From the NCBI GenBank assembly GCA_910576865.1, contig CAJTKE010000015.1, positions 7,286-71,285 of the forward strand: a stretch of 64,000 nt of DNA, written 5' to 3'. The notes under the pieces were generated by a model, which worked only from the letters and a program-made list of their open reading frames with translations, searched no databases and had not been told where the DNA came from. The position numbers were made by a program, and so were the translations under genes. Shown one piece after another: positions 51,139 through 59,634 of the stretch (position 1 is the stretch's first letter; each line of letters starts with the position of its first letter). The DNA comes from an uncultured Oscillibacter sp. Lineage in GTDB: Bacteria > Bacillota > Clostridia > Oscillospirales > Oscillospiraceae.

Positions 51139-52668
51139 TTGGAAAACTGCGCCATTGAACTGAAAGGCATCACCAAACGCTTCGGCGAGGTGGTGGCCAA
51201 TGACGGCATCGACCTGAAGCTGAACCGGGGGGAAATCCTCTCCCTGCTGGGGGAGAACGGCAGCGGCAAAACCACGCTGATGAACATGCTCTCCGGCATC
51301 TACTTCCCCGACGAGGGCCAGATTTTCGTGAACGGCGAACCCGTCTCCATCCGCTCCCCCCGGGACGCCTTTGCCCACGGCATCGGCATGATTCACCAGC
51401 ACTACAAGCTGGTGGACGTGTTCACCGCCGCGGAAAACATCGTCCTGGGCCTGGAGGAGGGCGGCAAGCTGGACATCAAGGCCGCCGAGGCCAAGGTCCG
51501 GGACATCTGCCAGCGGTATGGCTTCGACATCGACCCGGGACAGAAGATTTACGACATGTCCGTCTCCCAGAAGCAGACGGTGGAAATCGTCAAGGTCCTC
51601 TACCGGGGGGCTGAGATCCTGATTCTGGACGAGCCCACCGCCGTCCTCACCCCCCAGGAGACCGACAAGCTCTTTGACGTCCTCCGGGCCATGAAGGCCG
51701 ACGGAAAAGCCATCGTCATCATCACCCACAAGCTCCACGAGGTCATGGCCCTCTCCGACAAGGTGGCCGTCCTCCGGAAGGGCAAGTACATCGGCACCGT
51801 GCAAACCTCCGAGACGAACCCCCAGGCCCTGACGGACATGATGGTGGGCCACGCCGTGACCTTGAACATCGACCGCCCCCGGTACGAAAAGCCCGTGGAG
51901 CGGCTGGAGGTCAGGGACCTCACCGTCCTGGACGGCGAGGGAATCAAGAAGCTGGACGCCGTCTCCTTCACCGCCATGGGCGGGGAGATTCTGGGCATCG
52001 CCGGCATCGCCGGGTCCGGCCAGAAGGAGCTGCTGGAGGCCATCTCCGGTCTCTGCCCTGTCAGTAACGGGGAAGTCCTTTACACACCTGACGGCAAAGC
52101 CCCTTCCAATCTCGTCGGCAAGACCCCCATGCAGATTCGAAAGGCCGGGGTGGCCATGGCCTTCGTCCCGGAGGACCGGCTGGGCATGGGCCTCGTGGGG
52201 TCCATGGGCATGACGGGGAACATGATGCTCCGCTCCTGGAAGAAGGGCCGGGGCGTGTTCCTCAATCGAAAGGACCCCAATGAGCTGGCTATGCGGGTGT
52301 GGAAGGAGCTGGAGGTGGTCACCCCCAGCACGGAGTTCCCCGTCCGGCGCATGTCCGGAGGCAATGTCCAGAAGGTGCTGGTGGGCCGGGAGATCGCCAG
52401 CGCTCCCTCGGTGCTCATGACCGCCTACGCGGTCCGGGGCCTGGACATCAACACCTCCTACACCATCTACAACCTGCTGACGGAGCAGAAAATGAAGGGC
52501 GTGGCCGTCATCTACGTGGGCGAGGACCTGGACGTGCTGCTGGAGCTGTGCGACCGCATCCTGGTTCTCTGCGGCGGAAAGGTCAGCGGCGTGGTGGACG
52601 CCCGGTCCGCCACCAAGGACCAGATCGGCCTGCTGATGACCCGCCTGGGGGGAAAGGAGGGCGCGTAA
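51139..52668 (+). CDS. Nucleoside ABC transporter ATP-binding protein
   Basis: 509 residues from a TTG start at 51139; AAAGGATGAG precedes it and no in-frame ATG is available. Two ABC domains: the first has Walker A GENGSGKT, a divergent signature (DMSVSQKQTVEIVKVL) and Walker B EILILDEPTAVLTP. The second has the degenerate Walker A GIAGSGQKE, a good signature MSGGNVQKVLVGREIA and a Walker B region reading SVLMTAYAVRGLD where QPTRGLD is usual. The layout is that of YufO/NupB- and RbsA-type double ATPases. It drives the two permeases that follow. Confidence 0.92.
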   Translation: MENCAIELKGITKRFGEVVANDGIDLKLNRGEILSLLGENGSGKTTLMNMLSGIYFPDEGQIFVNGEPVSIRSPRDAFAHGIGMIHQHYKLVDVFTAAENIVLGLEEGGKLDIKAAEAKVRDICQRYGFDIDPGQKIYDMSVSQKQTVEIVKVLYRGAEILILDEPTAVLTPQETDKLFDVLRAMKADGKAIVIITHKLHEVMALSDKVAVLRKGKYIGTVQTSETNPQALTDMMVGHAVTLNIDRPRYEKPVERLEVRDLTVLDGEGIKKLDAVSFTAMGGEILGIAGIAGSGQKELLEAISGLCPVSNGEVLYTPDGKAPSNLVGKTPMQIRKAGVAMAFVPEDRLGMGLVGSMGMTGNMMLRSWKKGRGVFLNRKDPNELAMRVWKELEVVTPSTEFPVRRMSGGNVQKVLVGREIASAPSVLMTAYAVRGLDINTSYTIYNLLTEQKMKGVAVIYVGEDLDVLLELCDRILVLCGGKVSGVVDARSATKDQIGLLMTRLGGKEGA

Positions 52669-53763
52669 ATGAACCACGAGAAAAAGACACCCCTCATCCG
52701 CCTCGCCAAGCGGGACGGCATGGAGGGCTGGAAGGTCTGGTGCATCCGAGCCGGGTCCATCCTCTTCGCCCTGCTGCTGGGGGCCCTGGTCATGGCCCTG
52801 GCGGGGGCCAACCCCGTCACCGCCTACGGCACCATGATTTCCGGCGCACTGGGAAAGAAGAGCGCCATCCGCCAGACGGTGAAAATCGCCGTTCCGCTGC
52901 TGGGCTGCGCCCTGGCCATCACTCCCTGCTTCAAGATGCGCTTCTGGAACATCGGCGCGGAGGGCCAGATCACCGCCGGGGCCATTGCCGCCAGCTACTT
53001 CGCCCTCTTCTGGGCGAGCCGCCTGCCCTCCCCCGTGCTGCTGGTGGTCATGGGCATCGCGGGCGCCCTGGCCGGGGGCCTCTGGGCCCTGATTCCCGCC
53101 TTCTTCAAGGCCAGGTGGAACACCAACGAGACGCTGTTCACCCTGATGATGAACTACATCGTCATCGGCGTGGTCCGCTGGCTCCAGGGCGGCCCCTGGG
53201 AGGGCCGGAAGGGCTCCCAGATCATTCCCCAGTTTGACGAGGCCGCCTGCCTCCCCCGGGTGCTGGGAGTCCACTGCGGCTGGATCATCGTGCTGGTGCT
53301 GGTGGTCTTCATGCACGTCTACATGAACCACACGAAGCACGGCTATGAAATCGCGGTCATCGGAGACAGCATCAACACGGCCCGGTACGCGGGCATGAAC
53401 GTGGGCCGGGTCATGATGCGGACCATGTTCCTCTCCGGAGCCATCAGCGGTCTGGTGGGCTTCATCGTGGCCTCCGGGGCCAACAACACGTTGTACGACG
53501 GCGTGGCCGGAGGCGTGGGCTTCACCTCCATCACCGTTGCCTGGCTCAGCCAGCTGAACGCCTTTGCCATGGTGGGCATCTCCGGCCTGCTGGCGGTTTT
53601 GAGCAAGGGGGCCGAAACCCTCCAGACCCGCATGGCGGTGCCCACGTCCATCTCGGACATCATCACCGGCATCCTGCTCTTCTGCATGCTGGGCTGCGAG
53701 TTCTTCATCAACTACAAGCTGATCTTCCGCGGCGCGGGAAGGAAGGAGGCACGGCATGAGTGA
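52669..53763 (+). CDS. Nucleoside ABC transporter permease 1
   Basis: 364 residues, starting directly after the ATPase stop (TAAATG). About ten membrane helices and the conserved MRFWNIGAEGQITAGAIAASY and NTNETLFTLMMNYI segments mark the BPD_transp_2 (RbsC/LivH-like) permease class used with BMP-type binding proteins. Counterpart of YufP/NupP. Confidence 0.92.
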   Translation: MNHEKKTPLIRLAKRDGMEGWKVWCIRAGSILFALLLGALVMALAGANPVTAYGTMISGALGKKSAIRQTVKIAVPLLGCALAITPCFKMRFWNIGAEGQITAGAIAASYFALFWASRLPSPVLLVVMGIAGALAGGLWALIPAFFKARWNTNETLFTLMMNYIVIGVVRWLQGGPWEGRKGSQIIPQFDEAACLPRVLGVHCGWIIVLVLVVFMHVYMNHTKHGYEIAVIGDSINTARYAGMNVGRVMMRTMFLSGAISGLVGFIVASGANNTLYDGVAGGVGFTSITVAWLSQLNAFAMVGISGLLAVLSKGAETLQTRMAVPTSISDIITGILLFCMLGCEFFINYKLIFRGAGRKEARHE

Positions 53764-54751
53764 TTTTCTGAGTCTGTTCCTGGCCCTCATCATCGCCGCC
53801 ATCACCTACGGCACGCCGCTGCTCTTCGGCACCCTGGGGGAAATTCTGACGGAGAAGTCCGGCAACCTGAACCTGGGCGTGGAGGGCATCATGTTCATGG
53901 GCGGCGCCCTGGGCCTGGGGGGCGTGTTCTACTATGAGAAGGCGGCGGGAGCCGGAGCCAACGGCCTCCTGGCCGTGGGCATCGGGATTTTCTGCGCCTT
54001 CCTGGCGGGGGCCCTGGCCTCCCTGATCTTCAGCTTCCTCACCATCACCCTCCGGGCCAACCAGAACGTCACCGGTCTGGCCCTGTCCATCTTCGGCACC
54101 GGCGTGGGCCAGTTCATCGGCGAGTACATGCGGGTCCGGGAGAACGGCTACATCTCCATCGGCAACCACCTGAAGGGCTTCTTCCTGAACTCCCCCTTCC
54201 CGGCGGCCCTCCGGAAAATCCCCGTGATAGGCGGCGTGCTCTTCGGCAACAGCGTGTTCTTCTACCTGGGGCTGATCCTGGCGGTGGGGATGTTCTTCTT
54301 CCTGAACCGCACCCGGGCGGGGCTGTACCTCCGCTCTGTGGGCGAGTCTCCGGCCACGGCGGACGCGGCGGGCATCGCCGTGGAGCGGTACAAGTATCTG
54401 GCCACGGTGATCGGCGGGGGCATCTCCGCCGTGGGCGGCATGGTGTACATCATGACCATCGCCGGGTGTGTCTGGAACCACGAAGGCCTCAGCGGCGTGG
54501 GCTGGCTGGCGGTGGCTCTGGTCATCTTCTGCATGTGGCGGCCCCTGTCCGCCATCTGGGGCTCCGTGCTCTTCGGGGCGCTGATGATCCTCTACCTGCG
54601 GCTGGTGCTGCCCTTCGTGCCCACTCAGCTCTACAAGATTCTGCCCTATGTGGTGACGGTGATCGTGCTCATCGTCTCCAGCATGCGCAACAACAAGGAA
54701 AAACAGCCCCCCGCCAGCCTGGGGCTGGCCTACTTCCGGGAGGACCGGTAA
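53756..54751 (+). CDS. Nucleoside ABC transporter permease 2
   Basis: 331 residues; its ATG overlaps the end of permease 1 by eight bases. TPLLFGTLGEILTEKSGNLNLGVEGIMFMGG and TLRANQNVTGLALSIFGTGV, with about ten helices, identify the second BPD_transp_2 subunit (YufQ/NupQ type). Together with 49732-53763 it completes a four-gene importer. Confidence 0.92.
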   Translation: MSDFLSLFLALIIAAITYGTPLLFGTLGEILTEKSGNLNLGVEGIMFMGGALGLGGVFYYEKAAGAGANGLLAVGIGIFCAFLAGALASLIFSFLTITLRANQNVTGLALSIFGTGVGQFIGEYMRVRENGYISIGNHLKGFFLNSPFPAALRKIPVIGGVLFGNSVFFYLGLILAVGMFFFLNRTRAGLYLRSVGESPATADAAGIAVERYKYLATVIGGGISAVGGMVYIMTIAGCVWNHEGLSGVGWLAVALVIFCMWRPLSAIWGSVLFGALMILYLRLVLPFVPTQLYKILPYVVTVIVLIVSSMRNNKEKQPPASLGLAYFREDR

Positions 54752-54770
54752 GCCCTCCCCCGCGGACGGC

Positions 54771-54816
54771 AAGGGCCCCGCTTTTCGAGATGTTCTCGAA
54801 AAGCGGGGCCCTTTTT
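54771..54816. terminator. Strong bidirectional terminator
   Basis: Perfect 20-bp stem starting AAGGGCCCCGCTTTTCGAGA, three-base loop, T6 on the right side. It serves the nucleoside importer operon and, in reverse, the small glutaredoxin-like gene whose stop it touches. Confidence 0.92.
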
Positions 54817-55082
54817 TACAGATTCCCGGCTTGTTTCAGCACCGCGTTCAGGTCCCGGGTGGCGGTTCCGTCCTCCAGGACGAAGCAGGGGATGCCGATG
54901 CCGCCGTTTTCCCGGATGTCGGCGTAGGCGGGGCTGTCCTGCCGGAGGGCCAGATAGACCTTCAGGTCCGGCAGGCTGGCGGAGAGGTTCTTGAAATCGA
55001 TCTCCGCTTTCGCCTCGCTGAGGCGGTTCAGGGCATAGAGGGTGTCGGGGCAGAGGTGGCTTCCAATCACGGTGACTTTCAT
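54816..55082 (-). CDS. Glutaredoxin-like small protein
   Basis: 88 residues from the ATG at 55082, better spaced to AAAGGAGA than the ATG two codons earlier. The fold start KVTVIGSHLCPDTLYALNRL carries CPDT in place of the CPxC redox pair, so only one active-site Cys remains (monothiol type), and IGIPCFVLEDG holds the cis-Pro region. Likely a redox or glutathione/bacillithiol-like transfer protein, or a structural relative. It follows the symporter gene by about 50 bases on the same strand. Confidence 0.75.
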   Translation of the reverse strand: MKVTVIGSHLCPDTLYALNRLSEAKAEIDFKNLSASLPDLKVYLALRQDSPAYADIRENGGIGIPCFVLEDGTATRDLNAVLKQAGNL

Positions 55083-55133
55083 AATCATGTTCTCCTTTTC
55101 AAATTTGACAATTTTGATAATTCAGGTTTTCGC

Positions 55134-56392
55134 TCATTTCAGCGCGCCGGAGGCCAGTTTCTTCTCCAGCCAGTCCTTCCCCTCCACCAGGCGGGTGACC
55201 ATCATGGAGGCGATGGTGTCTCCGGCGGCGTTGAGGCAGGTGGCGGCGGGGTCGAAGAGGAAGCCCAGAGTGGCGATGAGGGGGAAGGCCTCGGCGGGGA
55301 AGCCGAACATGCTGACGATCAGCATCTCTCCCACCAGTCCGCCGCCGGGAGCGCCGGAGAGGACAAAGGCGCTGAGGATGGCCACGGCGATGGCCATGGC
55401 GTAGGTGCCCGCCCCGGTGAAGGGCATGTTGAAGACGCCGAACAGGAAGGCGATCTTCACGATGGAGCTGAGGACGGAGCCGTCCATGTGCATGGTGCAG
55501 CCCATGGGCAGCACCAGATCGCTGACGTCCTTGGGCACGCCGATGGCGTCGCAGGCTTCCTTGTTCACCGGCAGGGTGGCGGCGGAGCTCTGGGTGGCGA
55601 AGGCGGTGACGGCGGGGGTGAAGATGTATTTCAGCATCCGTTTGAGGCCGGTCATCCCCCCGGCGAAGAGGGCGTACAGGGGGAAGAAGATGGCCACGTA
55701 CAGCAGGCACAGGGGATAGTACACCACCATGGAGCGGCCGTAGTCGCTGAGGAGCTGGGGGCCGAACTCGCCCACGAGGTTGGCAAAGTACGCGCCCAGG
55801 CCCAGGGGGGCGATGATCATGATGACGCCCACGAATTTCATGATGATGTCGTTGAGGTTGGCCAGCAGCTTCCCCACGGGGCTGTTCTCCCCGCCGCAGG
55901 AGGCCACGCAGAAGCCGGTGAGAATGGCGAAAATGATGAGGGGCAGCATATGGGACTTGCTCCACAGGTCCGGGAAGTCGCTGACCGTCAGGGAGCCCAC
56001 GATCATCTGGGCGGCGGTCTGGGTCTCCCCCACCTCGGCGGCGGCCAGCTGGATGTTGGTGCCGGCGGAGGGACTGAACAGATTCACCCATACCAGGACG
56101 CAGGCGGCGGCCACAGCCCCCGTGCCCAGGAAGACGGCCACGGTGCCGCCCAGAATCTTCCCCAGGCGGTTCATGTTGGCCATGCTGCCCACGGCGCAGG
56201 AGATGGACACGAAGACCAGGGGCACCACAATGGTGAAGAGCAGGTTCAGGAAAATATCGCCGATGGGCTTCAGGGTCTGACCCAGGCCAGGGGAAATCAC
56301 GCCGATCAGGGAACCGATGGCGATGCCGCCAAGGAGGAGGATGGGGGTCTTATACTGCTGCCAAAGGGTCTGCTTTTTCTTGTCGTAGCCAT
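55134..56392 (-). CDS. Dicarboxylate/amino-acid:cation symporter, start region frameshifted
   Basis: About 419 residues when repaired. The DAACS (GltP/SstT-type) fold is clear: LLGGIAIGSLIGVISPGLGQ, NLLFTIVVPLVFVSIS, FATQSSAATLPVNKEACDAIGV (serine-rich re-entrant loop) and DGSVLSSIVKIAFLFG. The only well-placed start (ATG 56392, GGAGATG eight bases upstream) is one base out of frame. Adding one A to the A5 run at 56374-56378 gives MATTRKKQTLWQQYKTP and joins the main frame. Lies 66 bases after the MalY-type gene and shares its predicted sigma-54 promoter, so a role in importing the amino acid that MalY degrades is likely. Confidence 0.8.
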
Positions 56393-56458
56393 GATAACAT
56401 CTCCATTTCTCGTTTCTTTGGTGTCTCTTTTCCTGTCTTTGTCCGGCAAGGAAAGTTC

Positions 56459-57628
56459 TCAAAGGCGGCTGACGGCGGCCTCCAGCTGGTGGAGAGCCCG
56501 CTCCAGCACGCTCCGGGGACAAGCGGCGTTGAGGCGCATATAACCGTTCAGGCTCCGCCCGAAGGTGCACCCGTCGTTCAGGCCCAGCCGGGCCTCCCGG
56601 ATCATGAAGTCATGGAGCTCCTGGTTGCTCAGACCCAGCGCCCGGCAGTCCAGCCACATGAGATAGGTGGCGTCCGGGGCGTAGGTCCGGATCTTGGGAA
56701 TGTGCCGCTCACAGTAGTTCACCACGAAGTCGAAATTCTCGCTCAAATAGGGAAGCAGCTGGTCCAGCCACTCCTCCCCCTGCCGGAAAGCCACCTCCAT
56801 GGCGGTGACAGAGAAGGCGTTGTTCCGGTGGATGTCCATGTTCATCCAGAAGCGGTCAAAGGTCTCCTTCATGTGCCGGTTGGGGAAGACCACCGTGCCG
56901 GCCTGGAGGCCCGCCAGATTGAAGGTCTTGGTGCCGGAGATGCCCGTGACCACGTTGGCGGCGATTTCCCGAGACAGGGAGGCGGTGGGGATGTGCTTTT
57001 TCCCGTGGAAGATCAGGTCGGAGTGAATCTCGTCGCTGACCACCAGGACGCGGTGCTTCAGGCACAGCTCCATCATCCGGCGGAGCTCCTCCTCCGTCCA
57101 GACGATGCCGAGGGGATTGTGAGGACTGCAGAACAGAAACAGGTCCGCGGACCGGAGCTTCTCCTCGAAGTCCTCCCAGTCCACCGTCCACCTGCCGTCC
57201 CTCTCCACCAGCTGGTTCTCAATGACCCGCCGCCCGGCGAACTCGGACATGTCGTAGAACTCCCCGTACACCGGGGTCTGGATCAGCACGTTTCCGCCCT
57301 GGGGGGTGTAGAGCTGCACCATGGCGGAGAGGGTCTGGACAACGCCCAGGGAGAAGCTCATGAGCTCCGTGTCCGGGGCCCAGCCGTTCCGGCGGCTCTG
57401 CCAGTCCCGGACGGCCTCAAAATAGCTGTCGGGCCGGGCGGTGTAGCCCCAGATGCCCTCCTCCGCCCGCGCCTTCAGGGCGTCAATGATGGGCTGGGCG
57501 GTCCTGAAGTCCATGTCGGCGATCCACAGGGGGATCACATCCTCGGTGCCGAACTTCTTGATCCGCTCGTCGTACTTGGCGGAGAGGTTCCCGGACCGGT
57601 CCACCATCTGATCAAAATCGTAGCGCAT
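56459..57628 (-). CDS. MalY/PatB-type PLP beta-lyase (aminotransferase class I/II)
   Basis: 389 residues from the ATG at 57628. PLWIADMDFRTAQPIIDAL is the MalY/PatB hallmark near the N-terminus; CSPHNPLGIVWTEEEL, VVSDEIHSDL and SGTKTFNLAGLQAG carry the PLP-binding Asn, Asp and Lys of fold type I. Such enzymes cleave cystathionine or cysteine to pyruvate, ammonia and a thiol or sulfide. It is preceded by a near-perfect sigma-54 promoter (57686-57700) and operator-like sites, and followed by the symporter gene. With the CyuA-type gene across the regulator this makes a sulfur amino-acid catabolism locus. Confidence 0.9.
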   Translation of the reverse strand: MRYDFDQMVDRSGNLSAKYDERIKKFGTEDVIPLWIADMDFRTAQPIIDALKARAEEGIWGYTARPDSYFEAVRDWQSRRNGWAPDTELMSFSLGVVQTLSAMVQLYTPQGGNVLIQTPVYGEFYDMSEFAGRRVIENQLVERDGRWTVDWEDFEEKLRSADLFLFCSPHNPLGIVWTEEELRRMMELCLKHRVLVVSDEIHSDLIFHGKKHIPTASLSREIAANVVTGISGTKTFNLAGLQAGTVVFPNRHMKETFDRFWMNMDIHRNNAFSVTAMEVAFRQGEEWLDQLLPYLSENFDFVVNYCERHIPKIRTYAPDATYLMWLDCRALGLSNQELHDFMIREARLGLNDGCTFGRSLNGYMRLNAACPRSVLERALHQLEAAVSRL

Positions 57629-57685
57629 ACCTTCGCTTCCTTTCTTCATGAATTTCATGTGCGCGGCCTTTGCCGGATTATTAAA

Positions 57686-57700
57686 GCAAAAAACATGCCA
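57686..57700 (-). promoter_or_regulatory. Sigma-54 promoter of the MalY-symporter operon
   Basis: On the minus strand TGGCAT-GTTTT-TTGC fits the -24/-12 consensus TGGCAY-N5-TTGC exactly. The MalY start codon lies about 58 bases downstream. Confidence 0.85.
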
Positions 57701-57850
57701 ATATATGCGTCTATGCCGGAAAGGCCCCAAAACTTCCTTGTATTTGGACAGACGCACAAAACCCTCGGGACGGATTTTGGCAATTCGCCAGGGCCCGCCC
57801 CGAAGGTTTGGAGAACCGGCGGACATACGGTCCCGCCAAACAATGGTCTT

Positions 57851-57900
57851 TATTGGTCAACCAGTTGAAACTGGTCAAACCATTTTATGTTTGACCAGTT
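57851..57900. promoter_or_regulatory. Activator-site cluster with 12-bp inverted repeat
   Basis: AACTGGTCAAAC (57869-57880) and GTTTGACCAGTT (57889-57900) are perfect inverted arms with eight bases between; a further half-site TTGGTCAACC lies at 57853. The cluster is about 170 bp upstream of the sigma-54 promoter at 57686, the usual distance for enhancer binding, and overlaps the stop codon of the activator gene itself. Confidence 0.75.
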
Positions 57901-59485
57901 TCCCAGAGGGCCCGGCCCTTGGCGGTGAGCTGGCTGCCGCCCCGGCCCCGGCTGACCCGGGCCAGACCCCGGGACGCCATGTCCGCCAGGATGTCCCGGA
58001 CCTCCCGCTGGGAGAGGGGGACGCGGGCCTCCCGGGCCTTTTGCAGCAGCTTCTCCCGGCCCATGGGGGTCCCGGCCTCTGAGGCGGCGTAGAGCTGGGA
58101 GAGGACAAACCGGAAAGCGCCAGAGTCCCCCGCCTCTACCGGGGCGGGAGGCGGAGCGGTCCGAAGGGCGGGACCCTCCGAGAGAAACAGTGTGGGAGGC
58201 AGGTCCTCCAGACCGATGTCCTGGTGGCCGGTGTAGATGAAATACTCCACCGCGTTCCGCAGCTCCCGGATATTCCCCGGCCAGGCGTGGCGGCGGAAGA
58301 AGTCCCTCACCGGCTCCGTCAGGCGGAACTCGCCCCCAGCTCCCGGCGGAAGTGCTCCGTCAGCAGAAACATGTCGTCCCCCCGCTCCGTCAGGGGCGGG
58401 ATGAGCACCGGCAGAGTGCTGAGCCGGTAGTAGAGGTCCCGGCGGAAAGTGCCCTCCCGGACCTTCCGCTCCAGGGCCTCATTGGTGGCGGCCACCACCC
58501 GGACGTCCACATGGATGATCCGGTTGCCCCCCACCCGCATGACCTCCCGCTCCTGGAGGGCCCGGAGGAGCTTGATCTGAAGGGCTGGGCTCATGCCCTC
58601 CACCTCATCCAAAAACAGCGTGCCCTTGTGGGCCAGCTCGAAGAGGCCGGGCCTCCCGCCCTTTTTGGCCCCGGTGAAGGCCCCCTCCTCATAGCCGAAG
58701 AGCTCGCTCTCCAGCAGATTTTCCGGAAACGCCGCCACATTGATGGCCACGAAGGGCCCCGTCCCCCGGAGGGACGCCTGATGGACGGCGTGGGCGAACA
58801 GCTCCTTGCCGGTGCCCGTCTCGCCGATGAGCAGCACGGGGCTCTCGCTCCTGGCCATGCGGCCCAGGGTCTCCTTGGTCCGGCGGATGGCCTCCGACCG
58901 GCCCACGACGTCGGCGAAGCTGTACTTGGCGTAATGGCCCTTGTGGAAGAGCTGGCTCCGCAGCTCGTTCTGCCTGGCCTCCACGTCGTTGAACCGCTGG
59001 AGCAGGGCGAAGGCCCCGATGCAGGCGTTCTGCCGGATCACCGGCACCACCTCCACGCTGAGGTTCACGCCTCCCACCTTGACGGCCTTGGCGGGCAGGG
59101 TCTGGCGGCTCTGGAGGCACTGGACGAAGGGGATGTAAGGGAAAACCTCTTCACACCGCTTCCCCTGGATCAGGGAGGCGCTGACCCGGGTCATGTCCTC
59201 GGCGTGGCGGCTGCAGGCGAAGATCTCCCCCTTTTCGTTGACGCCGATGACACCGTCCTCCAGACTCTCCATCAAAATGTGGAACTGGCTCTCCAGGCGG
59301 ATGGACCGGGCGAACATCCGGTCGAAGCTGTAGTTGCTGGTGGCGACCTCCTGGGCGTACCTCTGAAAGGCCGGTTCCTCCAGCACGGATTCCAGACCCA
59401 GGCGGAGGGCGATCTCGATCATCATGCCGGAGGTGCAGACCCGCTGGCCCAGGGCGATGACGGAAATTTTCTTTTTGGCCCGCAT
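57885..59485 (-). CDS. Sigma-54-dependent transcriptional activator, frameshifted
   Basis: About 533 residues when repaired. N-terminal ~60 residues of unknown type, a PAS domain (~62-170), then the AAA+ domain with Walker A GETGTGKE (221-228), the sigma-54 contact loop GAFTGA (268-273) and Walker B FLDE (291-294). The first frame stops at 58319 after RRELGASSA; one more G in the G5 run (C5 at 58333-58337 on +) restores RRELGGEFRLTEPVRDFFRRHAWPGNIRELRNAVEYF. The C-terminus (~60 residues, VRDILADMASRGLARVSRGRGG) looks like a winged helix instead of the usual Fis-type HTH. Flanked on both sides by sigma-54 promoters. Confidence 0.85.
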
Positions 59486-59495
59486 GATCGTCCTC

Positions 59496-59528
59496 CTTTA
59501 ACCAGTTTCTTTGACCATTTAACCATAT
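59496..59528. promoter_or_regulatory. Tandem TTRACCA sites upstream of the CyuA-type gene
   Basis: TTAACCA, TTGACCA and TTAACCA at 59498, 59511 and 59519 in the same orientation; the first two match 10 of 12 bases of the GTTTGACCAGTT arm at 57889. They lie 50-80 bases upstream of the sigma-54 promoter at 59576 and just before the activator's own start codon. Confidence 0.6.
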
Positions 59529-59575
59529 CCGCCCGGGTTTTGCAAGGGTTCCGGGGAAAATCCGGCCGGAAACGC

Positions 59576-59590
59576 TGGCACGGTAGTTGC
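59576..59590 (+). promoter_or_regulatory. Sigma-54 promoter of the CyuA-type gene
   Basis: TGGCAC-GGTAG-TTGC is a perfect -24/-12 match, with the start codon 45 bases downstream at 59635. Confidence 0.9.
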
Positions 59591-59634
59591 TTTAATAAGC
59601 CGTATACTGAATTTGAACAGAGAGGAGCATCCCC

